DNA of 64,000 nt from Paraescarpia echinospica (taxonomy: Eukaryota; Annelida; Polychaeta; Sabellida; Siboglinidae), in the NCBI GenBank assembly GCA_020002185.1, contig CM034539.1:29591750-29655749 (forward strand), in the 5' to 3' direction. The notes under the pieces were generated by a model. That model searched no databases and was not told where the DNA came from. It saw only the letters and a program-made list of their open reading frames with translations. Each line of letters opens with the position of its first letter. Within the stretch, counting starts at the first letter, position 1. Both the position numbers and the translations under genes were made by a program. Of the stretch, positions 21,412-35,000 are shown piece by piece.

Positions 21412-23360
21412 AGGAAGGTGACAACATACTGTAAGTAGCCGGCCTTGCGAAGCTGTTACTGTTTCACAATATATCAATCAAACGGAACATGTCATCCATT
21501 CTTTATTGTTCAACTGATATGTTACAATCACGAGCAAACAGCCACAACTTCCTCATTTGTGGTGGGTCAATACAGTTTTAAAAAATACCATGTAATCAAC
21601 AAAATTTGACATTATTCAATCTTGAGATTCAAGAAACAACATACTATGTAAGGGACAGCCTCGTAAGTTCACAAAATACAAAAAAGGGTTTTGTATTGGT
21701 TCAAACCACCACCATCCACCCTCACCCCTTGTGGGCAGGGGCTTAGCGACCCGTCTATTTGTCTACAAGGCTGGCAGATGACTGGCAAAAATGTGCAATT
21801 ACAACTGATAAGACAGGTGGAATTTAAAGGAAACCAGCTGACCACTAGATTAACTTATAGTTCCATGTCTAGGGGCCCACATTAATGACTGGCATTGGCA
21901 TTACTGGTAGTGAAACAAATCAAATGGATTGGTATTAATTAGTTAAATAAATGGTTCAAATGACACTGGTTTATCATTGAAAAAACTAAACTGGCCAATA
22001 ATGGCTGTGATTGATGTGAATGGCCTCCTTGGAAGCTGTCTGCGTGGTAAAAGGCACATTTGTGTAATTCAAGACTGACAAAAAATTATGTCTGGCTATA
22101 AGGGCCGGCTTGTGGGTATGGTGTGGTTTTGAGCCATCTAAAATCACAGCTGGATTCAACTGACAGGACATGGTTGCCATCCCTAAAAACATTATAGATA
22201 TGAGCAAGCAGTCTTTAAAAAAACACTGCTTTGGAAAAAGCAAATATTGGGAGACCTGCCCAATAGTAGAGAAGATGTTTATATATTAATATAATAATAT
22301 CAAACAAGCATCTAAATTTAAACTGTAATATCAAAATGTGATTACACTGGCTCTCCCAACAATAGATTTGTAGAGAAGGTAACATTATTTCCAACTCATA
22401 GCACATACAATCTCTGAACAGATAGCATTCCTCATTTGGGCCAACTGCAGGATTCCTTTGTACAGTTTATCATGAAATTCCATAACCTTTCCCTTTGACT
22501 GATGTCAGCAATCATCATTGGCCTAAACAAATTAGTGTACATTAAAAACAGAGATCACATGAAACAAGGCATGACATTGCCTAAAAGCACCTTGTGCCTC
22601 GTTCTGGTCAGTTAAATGAGAACCACTTTTAAAGATTTTAATTTACAATGTCTTCATACTAAAATATTGTATGGTAGTTTAACATTTACTGAACAATGCA
22701 TGTCATAGATAACATTATCTCAATGAAAATCCATAACATTCCTGGCTTAGACAAATTTATTTTGACATATAACTTTCCTGGATTTTTGTGAATCATGGGA
22801 ACCCTGACTTAACAACCACTGTATGTTGCCAGTGCAAAACATGTGTATGTGTTTGTACAATTAAACAAACTTAACAGTATAATATATAAATTCAATGTAA
22901 TTCAGAACATAAATACATTACAATATGACATCTACTAATATTTATTCTGATTGATTCACAACCTTTTGTTATGATATGTTGTCATCAGATTTAAATAATG
23001 AATTATATGTTGTACTTAATTAAATTAACATGTTTGCATTGTATGGGGTAATCTTGTAAGCTCCAAAGTAAAAAAGTGATGTATCATAGTGGATAAAAAT
23101 CACCCCTCACCACTACAAATACAAGGTGTAGGAATAACAAATCTACAGACCAAAAAATAGCTTCCAAACCACAGCAGAAATCGCCACGATTCAACTAAGA
23201 TGACATGTTTGACAAGACGTTATCCATCACGTTGCTTCGTTCCAATACCCACAGTGCCAATGTGCAGTAATACATTTGATAGGTGGCACTGTTGTACCAG
23301 TTTCTTTTTCCCTGTGATACGGGGTGACGCTCAATCAAATACCAACCCATAGTAATTCTA
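21412..23360. other. Intergenic stretch between ULK and LRRC14, nothing recognised
   Basis: AT-rich sequence with no exon pattern, RNA gene or repeat found elsewhere in the window. Short open frames show no family resemblance. The stretch 20400-20750 is similarly plain, with C-rich runs near 20550. Confidence 0.6.
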
Positions 23361-23384
23361 CATGTTTTTTGACTTTGCGAACAT

Positions 23385-24815
23385 ATGCAACCATCCACCC
23401 CTGACATGTAACTTATGTGACCAGGCACACCTGACATATAACTTATGCGACAATCCACCTCTGACATGTAACTTATGCGACCATCCACCCCTGACATGTA
23501 ATTTATGTGACCATGCACCCCTGACATATAACTTATGTGACCATCCACCCTTGACATGCAACTTATGCGACCATCCACCCCTGCCATGTAACTTATGCGA
23601 CCATGTACCCCTGACATGTAACTTATGCGACCAGGCACCCCTGACATATAACTTATGCTACCATCCACCCCTGACATGTAACTTATGTGACCATCCACCT
23701 CTGACATGTAATTTATGTGACCATGCACCCCTGACATATAACTTATGCGACCATGCACCCATGACATGTAACTTATGCGACCATCCACCCCTGACATGTA
23801 ATTTATGTGACCATGCACCCCCGACATATATCTTATGCGACCATCCACCCTTGACATGCAACTTATGCGACCATCCACCCCTGACATGTAACTTATGCGA
23901 CCATGTACCCCTGACATGTAACTTATGCGACCAGGCACCCCTGACATACAACTTATGTGACCATCCACCCCTGACATGTAACTTATGTGACCATCCACCC
24001 CTGACATGTAATTTATGTGACCATGCACCCCTGACATATAACTTGTGCGGCCATGCACTCCTGACATGTAACTTATGCGACCATCCAACCCTGACATGCA
24101 ACTTATGCGACCATCCACCCCTGACATGTAACTTATGCGACTATGCACCCGACATGTAACTTATGCGATCATGCACCCCCATGTAACTTATGCGACCATC
24201 CACCCTTGACATGTAACTTATGCGACCATCCACCTCTAACATGTAACTTATGGGACCATCCACCTCTGACATGTAACTTATGGGACCATCCACCCGACAT
24301 GTAACTTATGGGACCATCCACCCCTGACATGTAACTTATGGGACCATCCACCTCTGACATGTAACTTATGGGACCATCCACCCGACATGTAACTTATGGG
24401 ACCATCCACCCCTAACATGTAACTTATGCGACCATCCACCCCTGACATGTAACTTATGCGACCATCCACCCCTGACATGTAACTTATGTGACCATCCACC
24501 CGACATGTAATTTATGTGACCATGCACCCCTGACATATAACTTGTGCGGCCATGCACTCCTGACATGTAACTTATGCGACCATCCAACCTTGACATGCAA
24601 CTTATGCAACCATCCACCCCTGACATGTAACTTATGCGACTATGCACCCGACATGTAACTTATGCGATCAATGCACCCCCGACATGTAACTTATGCGACC
24701 ATCTACCCCTGACATGTAACTTATGCGACCATCCACCTCTGACATGTAACTTATGGGACCATCCACCTCTGACATGTAACTTATGCGACCATCCACCCCT
24801 GCACATTGTCACTGT
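23385..24815. repeat. 30-bp intergenic minisatellite
   Basis: About 48 units of 30 bp (CTGACATGTAACTTATGCGA plus CCATCCACCC) vary mainly at ATGTAA/ATATAA, GCGACC/GTGACC and CATCC/CATGC. From ~24150 a subset loses three to five bases (CCACCCGACATG), breaking the 30-bp register. The array produces stop-free frames on both strands (up to 317 codons) which are not genes. Block 24520-24700 repeats the variant order of 24010-24180, indicating a duplication of several units at once. Confidence 0.95.
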
Positions 24816-25872
24816 TATTAAAATGAGGGTGGAGTAAATTGTTCTACAGTGTAATTAATGAGGGTGGGGTGAATATACCAGAGAAAGACAGGACGGTAAA
24901 ATAAACCAGAGGGTAACAACTAGAGGCTGAAGGTTATGTTTTCCTTCAACATTTGCAATGCACACAGCATAAGATACAACTGCACTTATCAGAGATCTGA
25001 AGTCTATTCATTGCCATTGCGTGAATTTAAATACATCGCAAAAGTATTTTTTTACACAAATTTACATTATTAGAAGGTGCCAAGTCTGACTGTTTTCAAT
25101 TTGAATTCACAAACAGCCATCAACAATTGCCAATACTTTAGGACAAAGGTTACCAAGGTGAAGTGTTCATATGAATAGGACACACCATTATACATTATGT
25201 ACATACACAATTATATATCACACAAGTTCCCAATGCACGGAACTTAAAGTCGCTCATTCTTGCATGCTGCAACAGCAACAAAAACGAATTCAAATAAATG
25301 AAGAAAATAATATACTTATATAATAACTAACATTCTGTCAGTGACATCCATTACAACTTTGCTCAAGCGCAGTGCTCATCAATAACTTTTAACCTAATGT
25401 ATTAATCTAACACAAGTTTAATAGCGCCAATATTGATTATAATGACTGTCTGTATTCGCACACTGTATGTTTTCAGACACCTATTATTTTTACGTGTCTG
25501 AATACATACAGAACATAATGTGTGTATGTTTTTGGACGTCAAAATAACAAAATGTTTATACCGGTAGGCCTACTCTATGTCTTCACACAGCTGAGAATGT
25601 CATTATTTTACGTGTCTGAATACAGTCATTTACAGGGTCATGTACCGGGTCATGTATGGGGTCATACACAGGGTTGTGTATAAAGCCATATACAAGGTCA
25701 TGTACAGGATCGTGTATAAAGCTGTGTACAAGATCATGTATATTGTCATGTATCGTGATGTTTAGGGCCATGTACAAGGACAGGGTCATGCACAAACCAA
25801 CTACAAACTGTGTTGGCTAAAAACATTTTACAAATTACCCAATTGAAAGATTAAAGTCAAGTTTTTGATGAT
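24816..25872. other. Intergenic stretch with short GTCATGTA-rich repeats
   Basis: Mostly plain AT-rich sequence. From 25615 to 25795 there are degenerate ~11-bp units (GGTCATGTACA, GGTCATGTATG, GGTTGTGTATA, AGCCATATACA and similar). A pair of opposed TTATTTTACGTGTCTGAATACA-like segments lies near 25486-25626. No gene is seen. Confidence 0.65.
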
Positions 25873-25878
25873 TTTATT
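25873..25878 (-). promoter_or_regulatory. Candidate poly(A) signal of the LRRC14-like gene
   Basis: TTTATT on the plus strand reads AATAAA on the minus strand, ~290 bases after the LRRC14 stop. This gives a compact 3' UTR (25873-26168). Motif-only inference. Confidence 0.5.
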
Positions 25879-26168
25879 AAAGTAAAGTATTCTTTCACTA
25901 AACCATTTATGCATATATTACTGTCCACACCCTTCAGATATGAACATCAATGAACCTGATCTAAATCTGTTGAGGAGAGAGAGACTGGTTTTAAATATCA
26001 CATCAAAACCAGCCCAGATCCTTCACACTTGTACTTACCTAATAACCTAGACGTTGAACACTGTGTCTCATTTCACTCCACGGAGAAACACCCTTAACAA
26101 ATATCTAAAACAGCCAGAGGCTGAACCCAAGCCAAAGCGATCCCAGCATGCTCGATGGCACTATCCCA

Positions 26169-28596
26169 TCATTCCAGTTCAACATCCTGGCGCCCTCGCA
26201 TCTTGAGGTAGCGATAACTGAACCTCATCGTGTGGTATTTGTTCATCTCACGCTCCAGCTCGTTGTTGCCAGGGAAACCATATGACTCCGGAAAGAGCAC
26301 AACTTTCTGGATGGAGCGGATCTGCGCAGTAATGTGGAGCAGCTCCAGAATGTCATTCTGAGGCAGCGGTGTGTATCCCTGCATGCACAGCACCTAAATG
26401 GAGAGCAAATACATTTTAAAGGGAGGCCATCTGGTTCTCTACCATGGATTAGCCAGCATAGCAATTTGTAACAGGAAGTATCATTTATGCTGTGTTAAAT
26501 TAGGGAAAATGGGGCATCGATGAACATCAAAGAGTATTGCAATTAATTCAGCCTGCCTTGGCAAATAGTGCCAATAAAGCTTGTTTTGACACTGGACGTT
26601 TTGTTTATTATTTGAACATTGTCCAGGGTCATTCCTTCGAAACTGAAAATATTGTTACGGGCTTACTATAGTACACAATTTGATGGGCAGTATACCTTCA
26701 ACATAGTTAGTATTAGTATAGCCTTCAGAACATGATATTTTATATTAATAAATAACTAAAACACTAGGAACAGAGTCTGCTTTTAAGATACTCAACAGTT
26801 AGAAAACTATAGAACAATAAATACTGACAAAATTGTCAGAAGGGTAGGTTATACTTAGATCCAATCTAGGCTCTCTCAAAAGCCACGTGACTAACAAATA
26901 AATTGGGTTTAATTAAAACGACTACAGATATTATTTTAACTATTCAAACGCAAGATACTTGGACACTAAAGAACCAGATGCGTGAGTTGAAGAAGCTGCC
27001 TTAAATCTTGATAAAACTTGTTACCTCACCTTGAGTCGACTGCACTCCTTGCATGCACGTGCAATCAGCACCTGGCAGTGCACGCTGAGCGAGCAGAACG
27101 ACACAGACATGCACGTGATGTTCGGAGTCTTCTCCAGCAGCGAGATCACCGCCTGACCAAGGAACTTGAGGTTGTTACAACTTAAGTTGACCTCTCGGAG
27201 CGCGGCCACTGGACGCCAACTGACCAGTTGGTATAAGTCGTCCTCAGTGATGCGACAGTCCTTGATGTTCAGATACTCCAGGGGTTGTCTCAAACCATCG
27301 AGGACCACCCCCAGACAACCGTGGAGGTCGGAGTAACTGAGGTCGACACGACGGATGTGTTTGAGTTTCTTAAGCAGTAGGTTGAGGTCTTCCACCATCG
27401 ACTGGTTGATGTTGACATCGACAGAGTTGGGTAGGCTGAGGGCGACTAGGTTACGCAGACTCGGGATCGAGTCCAGCAGGAGATGCCACTTTGACTCATC
27501 GTGAGGCAGGATCGGGTCCTCGTACTCAAAGTGCGTAATTTTCTGTGAAGCAAAGAAAAGGATCACCTCTATATCTACCTTAAATCAATATTGTTTGCTT
27601 GACGTAATGTTCTTAAAGCAAGGTTGTCTGTTTCCTTACCCAGAATCATCAGGGGTGGTAATTATTACCAACAAGTTCACTGATCCAGCTATATTGAATG
27701 TGGTTAGTCCCACCTGCCTCCGGTTACAGCTAATAGAAGGTGTTTAGAAACGGAAAGTTTTGTTTACAATTTTAACATTTGGTAGGTGCAACATTCAAAT
27801 TGCAAGCAGTGGTTTGATCTTGTTAAATGCCATATGGTGGGCTATATAGCTCATTTTATTTCAAGAGGAACAGACAACCTCTGTTTAATACTGCAATACA
27901 TATGTGTTAGGTATGCTGCCCACCAAATTATGCTTAATATATCGGAAACATTGTTCACAATTAGAATGTTCTCCCCACAAAATATATGCAAAACATTACA
28001 ATTGTAAACATAGCTAGAATTCCTAGAATTTGGGTGCAACGGGCCTGGATTCCACAACCAAGATGCAATGAGACAACACACAACTGCTTCAGCAAACTTC
28101 CTGCTAATAATTAACACCTCTGGTTTGAGAGGTTGATTTACAAAACAGATAAGGCCACTTCAACATTTGGCATTACAAATCAAATTGATTATAATTTATT
28201 CTGGATTCTCCATTACTCCATGAAATAAAAACATCACTTATAAAGTTATAATAAACAAGTTCCTCCTATGTAGGTCATAAAACTACCATACTCTCATTCA
28301 ATGCCAATTTGTGTATTTGTCAAACATTAAAAAACATCAAACAGATGATATAAATTAATCCTGCTTTATGACATATAGAGAGAGCATACACAGCAAGTAT
28401 TCACAGACCAGGAGAGGAAATCTCACATTGATATCGAGCACGCGGTGCAGATTGGAAGGGTTGAGAGTCACTTCTGGTATGTGCTTCATCCAAAGTTTAC
28501 TGCATGAGAACTTGAAGGGTGAATAATGCTGCAGACTTAGACCAATAGGGACGTCGTCTATCTTCACCTTCAGGTCCAGTTGCACAGTGATAGGCT
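26169..28596 (-). CDS. LRRC14: LRRC14 last three coding exons: leucine-rich repeats
   Basis: Exons 28596-28427, 27542-27030 and 26393-26169 encode residues ~242-543. LRR-type strands are visible as LVALSLPNSV, IRRVDLSYSDL, LEYLNIKDCRI, LREVNLSCNNL, ITCMSVSFCSL and LKVLCMQGYTPL. The C-terminus, QKVVLFPESYGFPGNNELER, corresponds to the LRRC14/PRAME ending that follows the last repeat. Donors GTGAGA and GTGAGG and acceptors TTTCAG, TTCACAG and CCATTTAG all leave phase 0 at the last two junctions. Confidence 0.92.
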
Positions 28597-28967
28597 CTGA
28601 AACATTGCAACGGTGTAAAAAATAAATGTAAGTCCTTATGTAGCATGATATCCAGTCCTTAAGGCGGCTCAAAGCCTCCTGACAGACCTGTTCAATCGAA
28701 CACCATCTTGACTCCTCTGGGTGCCACTGTGCTCCAAATACAGTAGTAGTGCTCCACAATGTAAAGGTAAGTTCTTATATAGTGCAGCATCCAGTCCTTA
28801 GGAGTGCCCAGTGTGCTTTACATTTCACCCCCTGGTAGGCATGTTCATTCCAAAACTATTTCGACTGCTCTGGGAAGTATTCAGCCACATTGCAATTATT
28901 GCACAAAAAACTATTCGTACATACTGTAGAAATGTCAGTAGGGCACCAGGTACTCATTTATACAGCT

Positions 28968-29023
<56 letters not shown>

Positions 29024-32000
29024 GCAGGCAGAATGACAATGCAACACAGAAGGAAACACACATAGAGACATAGATAGAGCTTATACAAAACTAGCACATG
29101 GTTGAGTAAGAGACACAAGATTAGCTACCAAAACCTTAATCCTTTTCAAATGTCTGAAATATCATATCCCCTTCTTGGTAGAAGAAAATTGTCTGCCTGA
29201 TAAAACAGACAAAACAAAATACCCTGAATATACCAACATCACAGTTGTGTTGATAAGTATCATAAACTGTTTACATCAACACCTATGTCTCCAGATGACA
29301 GAGTTAACCCCAAATGTTCACCACTTAGCCTAGCCTCTATATGTTTGCCATACAAGCCGAGTGTATAAACTCTGCAGCAGCTGGAAGGAAACTTTCCTCA
29401 ACTTGTATGTCAACATCTCAGTATGTATAATACGGCAACTGACATTTCCAGACAGTGCCATTATAGTCAAGTGTTTTAGCACACCTTCGATGCAGGAAAA
29501 CATTCTCTGAACACATCTATCAAGTTTCATTCTGGCTAAAGAAAAAATATTGATGGCTTCCCAACACTGTTAGTCTTCGTTACTTGGTGTCTCTGAAAAA
29601 AAGGCTTCTGGGTAGTATAAGTGATGACAGATTAGCATTGACAGGTTTTTGGCAGTGGTACTGGCAGAAGGGGTTTTGTGGCCACCTGGGATGTAAGTTC
29701 CTTACAATCAAGTAGAAGTCCCTTAAATACAGCTAGATCAACAATTGTGTGGTTTCTTTTTGTAATTTATTATGTTTAACAACACAGAATTGTTTTTAAG
29801 TTCTACAGGGAATAGTTGCATTGTGCATGCGTGCATGCGTGCATGCGTGCATGCGTGCATGCGTGCATGTGTGAGTTCATGTGTTAATGTATTTTGGTGT
29901 GTGTGCGTGCGTATGTGGTTTTTCTATACGGTTCCTTTTGGGAGTTAATTATTCATACTTTAAGACAGAATAACACAAGCAACCTTGCTAACTTTTGTGA
30001 CATCACCTCTTCCCAGGTGCCAAGTTCCACTGGTCTCTGTCTGTGTTGATTCACTTCCATGCTCCATTCACCTCTCATCTACCAAATGGTGATGTATTTC
30101 AAAACACCACAAAAACAATTATTTTGAGTTAGTTACTTGTGTTTTTTGCTCACTGCATGGTGAGCCACTTTCCAGAGGGCACCACTATAGCTTCAAGAAT
30201 GGGCATAGCCCATTATCTATTCTTATTATGAGGGAACACTGACGATTTCACACATGGCAATAGATGTGACAGCCTGGCTGGATTTATCTGGGGCCAGCTT
30301 TGACACCCAAGGACAGATTGCGAGACCGGAAGGTCATCTTAGGTCAGCCACTCGGTCATGTTTATGTGACCATGTGACCAGACCTGGTTGTAAGAAGAAC
30401 AAGAAAAAATGGGCCAAGTGGCCCTGAAGTCCTTTGGACTAATACGTCTATATGTGACCCCGGCTGACCAAATGAGTGATAAGTCGGAAAAATTGTAACA
30501 TTGTTTTCTTACATCCTTGTAAAGGTTTGGTGGGTGCTTTACACGGTTTCAAAAAATATGACTGCTACAAAAATTGGCAAAGTTATGGAGCATTGAACAT
30601 GGTAGGGATCAAAAAGTGAAAATGAAGAAAACGGCTGTTGAAGTTTTACATTATATATGCAAATGGATTGCATGGAAATATTACATGCACAACATTCAAA
30701 TGTGGCACACAGTATGTAATATGTATGTTATGTTGCAATGATACACTGGAAGTACAAATGTGCTGCTACAAAGACTTATCAAGTTATGCCAGATTATGTC
30801 TTCAAGTGTAAAACTAAGAGGACAGATTATCTGAGAGCAAAAGGTAGACTCACTGTTTGACACAGTTTAAAACCTACAGGCAACTGTCCAGTTTAACAGG
30901 GGTCTAGTGGCTTAATGCTGTCTGTTGACACAAGCTACTGCCAGTGACCAATTACAGATTAGTCACAGTTTCCATCAAACAATAGCAGGCAGAGAACCTT
31001 AGCTCCACAGCTGGGTGTAATACACAACCAGAGCCACCACTGATTCATGGTCAAGTAGATTAGCTCAATGCACCAACTAAGACAATACACAACACTGTGA
31101 GTGACAGTGTCCAGAGTGAGGCCTAAGCAGTGTCATCATTGCTGAATAGATCAATTAAACCTGCCAAGTGGGTGACATTCTGCACAAGTGTTCATTAATC
31201 CTTAGTGATTGCTCAGAACACCAGACTGACCACATACCTAAACAAAGCGAATGTAATAGGTGAAGAACAGGCAGTGTTCAAATAGGGAGGGGTATTGGTT
31301 GAATTGTATTTGTCTACACGCAAAAGGCTATATTGTGCCTTCATCGATTATAAGAAACCATTTGATTTAGTAGACCAGTCCTCCCTGTGGTCTAAGATAA
31401 TTTCATGCGGTATTAATGGTACTGTGTTGAAAGTTGTATATAACATGTACAAAAATTTTAAATCATGTATAAATGAGGGCCAGGCTGTGTCAGCCTTCTT
31501 CTCATGTGTAGAGGTATGGCAAGGAGAAAACTTGTGTCCTTTGTTATTTGCTATTTACCTGAATAATTTTGAACACTGTTAGTCGCAATTATAACGGACT
31601 TGACATGGCAGCTGGTTAAATTTACAACAACCTTAGTGATGATGATGTAGAAAATGTATGTTCTACTATATGCTGATGACACTAGAATGATTCAATCAAA
31701 TACAGATTTCTTGCTTGTGTATAGCGGAACTATGTCAACTCTTCTAATGGTTGACATTTGGTTGTTTCAGGTGTCAACTATATTGTGAATCTGTAATTAT
31801 TAGTCTATATTGATACAATTTATTTATACAGTACCATGTCTTCACAAGGCAAGGCAAGTGTAAACAGAACAGTAGAATGCATATGATATAAATAAAGTGT
31901 AGGATATTTCACTCTATGGTTGTCCAGAATATTAATTTTCTATGTTTGTCACCTACAGGTGACAGAATATTAATTTTCTATGTTTGTCACCTACAGGTTT

Positions 32001-35000
32001 CTACAGACAATACATCTTTAACCAATAGACACCACAGTCACACCATTTTATAATAATTAAATGAACATCAAAATAAACACAACTTGCAATTATAGAAAAT
32101 CAATAGTTTTGAAGATACAGTTTAAAAGTGTTAGGCAACTGTTCAGTCTAACAGGGGTCAAGTGTGTCTACTCTGCCTGGGAGCTGTGACCAATTAAAGA
32201 TTAGTCAAGGTCTCAATGGACTGGGCTGAAGAGATTAGTCACAGCTGTTGATTTTGTGGCACAATACACAACATCTAATGTTGGGGGTGGTCTCAAGGGC
32301 CCTTCTCAAAACCACATCACTAGATAATGTAAACCTTTTGCACTTTGGGGGCCCCTTAGGTGCCCTTAGAATGATTCAATCAAATACAGATTTCTTGTAT
32401 ATAGTGGCAGCACCCTAAGATACATCTATGCAAAATTAGAAAAAAAGTTGCTGAACAGTTTTAAAAAAAATAGGCCAAATGATACATTTTTTACCAGTTT
32501 TGGGGTCCTTGGAGGCCCTAGGGAGCCCTTAAAATGATTCAATCAAATACAGATTTCTCGTGCATAGTGGCAGTGCCCCAAGATATGGCTATGCAAAATT
32601 AGAGAAAAAGTTGCTGAACGGTTTCTGAGATACGGCAGCTAACGGCGGACGGCGGATGGCGGACGCAGAGTGATGGCAATAGTCCCTTGGACCTTCGGCC
32701 AAAGGACTAAAAAGTATGGTCCAAAACAGAAAAAAATGTACCAGATATATAGTAACAGATTATTTTTATTATGTTATACATTATAAAAGTACTTTTACAA
32801 TATTGTGTTTTGGAAGTTACATATTATACAGTATGCATACACTGGTTTGATTAAAATTTTGAAAATGGCATTAACAATCTCCAGTGTACCCTGATGAAAA
32901 ATAGAAGCTGGGAAAGAATTACATTTTTAAAGATTTCATAAAAAAATGTAAATCTAATTTATATTAAAATGTTAGATCCATCAAAAATGTGTTAATTTCT
33001 TTCTGTTACTTTCTTTCCTGTTACTTTTCCCAAGCAAAATATGTTACTTTTTGTTGTGGGTTACTTTGTTTCTGTTACATTCTTTACAATTACAGACGAG
33101 AATATCCTGGGTTGTGAGAGGCGCCATGTGTCAAGCTGACCCAAGTGTTACAGAGATCTGAATATCCCATGACAACTGACGCGTCTGGCCACACCATCGT
33201 GGATACTGTTCCAACTCTATTTACATTGTTGTTACCTGCAACAGGTGAAGCTGGAAGGAGTGACGACCACCAGGTAAAACTGTGCCAGGTGGGAATCAAA
33301 AGAAAGTAACACAAAAACAAAATAATGAACAAAATGTAATGAATAATATTTCTAGGAAAGTGTTATTTTAGCTTTTTTAGTTTATTCCTTGATATAATGT
33401 TATTTTCTTTCCTGTTACTTTTTCCAAGCAAAATCACATATAATAGATATCTTAGACTGAGTTAATTTTATTTCTTTTAACAGCACTTCTCAGTTTTTTG
33501 TCAGGATTCACATAATATTTGTAACATGTCATTCATTTATTCTAAGTTCCAAGCAGTTTTCTTATTTCGATCAGGGTTCAATGACATTTGTTAATCTGAA
33601 TGTTATCATTTTTATCAATCAACAGACGTATGTACATGTCAAACAAGGCATGAAATCCAAGCAAAAAGTATGGTGTTACTAGTTTCCAGCTGAGCATATT
33701 TATGTTGATCTTGATAAATGCAACCGGCAGTACATTCTCTGCCTGTTACACAGTTTTCTGTACTTAGCATTGGGGTAGTGCCAAGTTTACTAACAATACA
33801 GGTATGTGTACCTATCTTGATAGAGGTAAAATTTGTTTACATTTCTTAGAAATAATAACCAAACCAGACGAACGTGCTGACACTATCTAGGAAATGTATA
33901 TATACATATATATAACATTCCCATGTCAAATCTTGTGGAAGGTTTAAATAAGCTTTCTGCCAGGCACAAGTGCGCACAATGGAGAGTGGGTGTCATGTGA
34001 ATTGTTCTCATCTAGAAATACTGACCAATAATGTATGTAAAAAACATACAATGAATGCAAAATGTCTATCTACATAGCTGTGGTGCATTACTACTGAAAT
34101 CATGAATTCCCGCATCATGTACATGCATACACATGACCATACCAATGCACACATGCACGCATACACATGACCATACCAATGCACACATGCACGCACACAC
34201 ATGACCATACCAATGTACAAATGCACGGACACACATGACCATACCAATGCACACAAACATGTATACTAGTAACAGACTCTCAAGTGTTACACGCATGCAT
34301 GCATGCACACACACACTCACACACGCTCACACATACACACATCATGTCTGTCTATATATATATAGTGAGTGTGTGTGTGCATGCATGCATGCGTGTAACA
34401 CTTGAGAGTCTGTTACTAGTATGTACACAAGCACATGTTCATGCACATATATACATAGCTTTGTTGCCAAAACCATTTCTTCAAAATATGTGAAACTTTT
34501 ACTTGGTAAGAAAACAAATCCTGAACCACAACGTGTTTGTTTCCACCCAATTAAAACAGAGCCTTCGCTACATCCTGATAATCTTCTGCACACAAAAAGC
34601 ACACATCTAGTTTTTGCCCATATGGTGTTTACTGCAGCTAACTCCGCAGATATCAACCGCAAATATCAACCGCAGATATTAACCACAAGCCAACACAGGG
34701 AGAAACCATCGTCATGGTAACAAAGTATCACCTCTGTGATACTGATGAACTGAGGTTATATTTACGTATTGCGTTGCAGTATTCTGGGCTGTCCCCGTTT
34801 GACACCTGATGTCTAGGCCAAGGCAATACCAGCTGTAGTCTCTGGCTCAGTCAACAACTGGCTCCCAACTTGGGTCCAGTTAGTTCTTAGTTCACTACCT
34901 TTATGCTTGTATAGAATGTTGAAATCTATTACTAATGAATACCGGTAGTCTGAAAACATGATAAAAAAATTTGATTATACCTATGTAAGGATCAGTAATG

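Noticed and set aside
23195..24837. Open frames of up to 317 codons with MSGVDGRISY or PPLTCNLCDH repeats, which resemble zinc-binding Cys repeats
   Set aside because: Products of the 30-bp minisatellite on both strands. There are no splice context, start context or non-repeat domains.
34008..34662. Cys/His/Val-rich small frames around 34 kb
   Set aside because: They translate the 32-bp tandem repeat and the arms of the inverted repeat.
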